Assembly: GCA_004557855.1 (NCBI GenBank)
Contig: SFFJ01000011.1
Location: forward strand, 1-47,292
Length of the DNA stretch: 47,292 nt
Source: Oscillospiraceae bacterium
Lineage (GTDB): Bacteria; Bacillota; Clostridia; Oscillospirales; Ruminococcaceae
Direction: 5' to 3'
Shown: positions 47,194 through 47,292 of the stretch, piece after piece
How positions within the stretch are numbered: the first letter of the stretch is position 1
Layout of the letters: each line of letters begins with the position of its first letter
Made by a program: the position numbers and the translations under genes
Notes under the pieces: model-generated
Databases searched by the model: none
Told to the model about the DNA's origin: nothing
The model's input: the letters and a program-made list of their open reading frames with translations, nothing else

Positions 47194-47292
47194 TGAACTG
47201 CACCCCATTTGTTAGACAGTATGTTATACTGAATAACAAGTGGGGTGTTTAATTATGCCAAAAGGGGTACCGAACAAAAAATACACACCAGA
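47194..47292 (+). mobile_element. Left end of an IS3-family-like insertion sequence
   Basis: From TGAACTGCACCCC at 47194 the sequence looks like the terminal inverted repeat of clostridial IS3-type elements (starting TGA, followed by a short leader and the transposase OrfA start). It begins 53 bp after the surface-protein stop and runs off the window, so the right repeat and target duplication cannot be checked. Confidence 0.7.
47255..47292 (+). CDS. IS3-type transposase OrfA, N-terminus only
   Basis: ATG at 47255 opens MPKGVPNKKYTP, cut by the right edge after 12 codons. This start closely resembles IS3-family OrfA proteins of clostridia (MPKGVPNKRYTPEF-type) that carry a helix-turn-helix for binding the element ends. 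Recognition rests on these few residues and on the inverted-repeat-like sequence upstream. Confidence 0.7.
   Translation, partial: MPKGVPNKKYTP

Noticed and set aside
1..47292. tRNA or rRNA genes
   Set aside because: No cloverleaf with a GTTCGAATC-type T-arm and no rRNA-like stretch was recognised by eye on either strand; a covariance search would be decisive.

Overview
The window looks like chromosome of a spore-forming, low-oxygen Firmicute. The best guess is a gut Oscillospirales/Ruminococcaceae-type clostridium. Supporting points are the sporulation genes (SpoVT, a SpoIVFA/SpoIVFB pair), Firmicute gene neighbourhoods (rplS-rbgA-rnhB-yraN; tig-clpP-clpX-lon-engB), GC-rich codon third positions, AGGAGG-type ribosome sites, many lipoprotein signals and a PnuC/MATE/CUT2 transporter set. 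The taxon is inferred from style, not from a marker alignment. No rRNA, tRNA or CRISPR array was seen.

Layout. 1-1,700: mobile-element debris on the left edge: a signal-peptide gene cut by the edge, a ricin-lectin/M23 lysin with its catalytic C-terminus missing, and an ImmA/IrrE-type metallopeptidase without its repressor. 1,727-6,398: spoVT, then a PhoB/PhoR two-component system and a Na+/phosphate cotransporter with a PhoU-like tail, both preceded by TTTACA repeats in matching geometry. 6,582-10,324: a CUT2 sugar/nucleoside ABC transporter followed by a PsuG-like pseudouridine-phosphate glycosidase. 10,451-12,710: M3 oligopeptidase and nrdR. 12,867-20,916: an envelope/sporulation block: anchored periplasmic-binding-like protein, GHL10-like lipoprotein, a 1,323-residue GHL10-like/amidase/Big2 protein, then SpoIVFA-like M23 protein and SpoIVFB-like site-2 protease. 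20,971-25,914: radical SAM and DUF2344 genes, rplS, rbgA, rnhB, yraN. 25,927-34,377: dipeptidase, a small antisense cysteine-rich DUF1540 gene, a phosphoesterase, and the proteostasis run tig-clpP-clpX-lon-engB. 34,525-38,403: AbrB-type regulator, methionine-gamma-lyase-family enzyme, PnuC-like transporter, MATE exporter. 38,652-41,644: a zinc-type ABC operon behind a Fur/Zur-like operator. 41,870-44,337: pst/phoU. 44,586-47,140: a repeat-rich surface protein split by a frameshift. 47,194-end: the left end of an IS3-type insertion sequence.

The most striking observations are two ABC transporter operons that have each lost the nucleotide-binding core. In the zinc operon znuC is reduced to about 25 N-terminal and about 35 C-terminal codons in different frames. 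In the phosphate operon the first ~248 codons of pstC are fused in frame to the last ~55 codons of pstB, so pstA and the ATP-binding part of pstB are absent. In both, the surviving C-terminal piece begins a few residues before the H-loop histidine. If real, neither importer can power itself from this locus, and phosphate uptake would rest on the intact Na+/Pi cotransporter. An assembly artefact must be excluded. Other points of interest are a dnaX-type A AAA AAG heptamer exactly where the surface-protein frame breaks, a possible pseudouridine uptake/salvage locus without the kinase, and candidate sporulation-sigma promoters in front of spoVT and spoIVFA.
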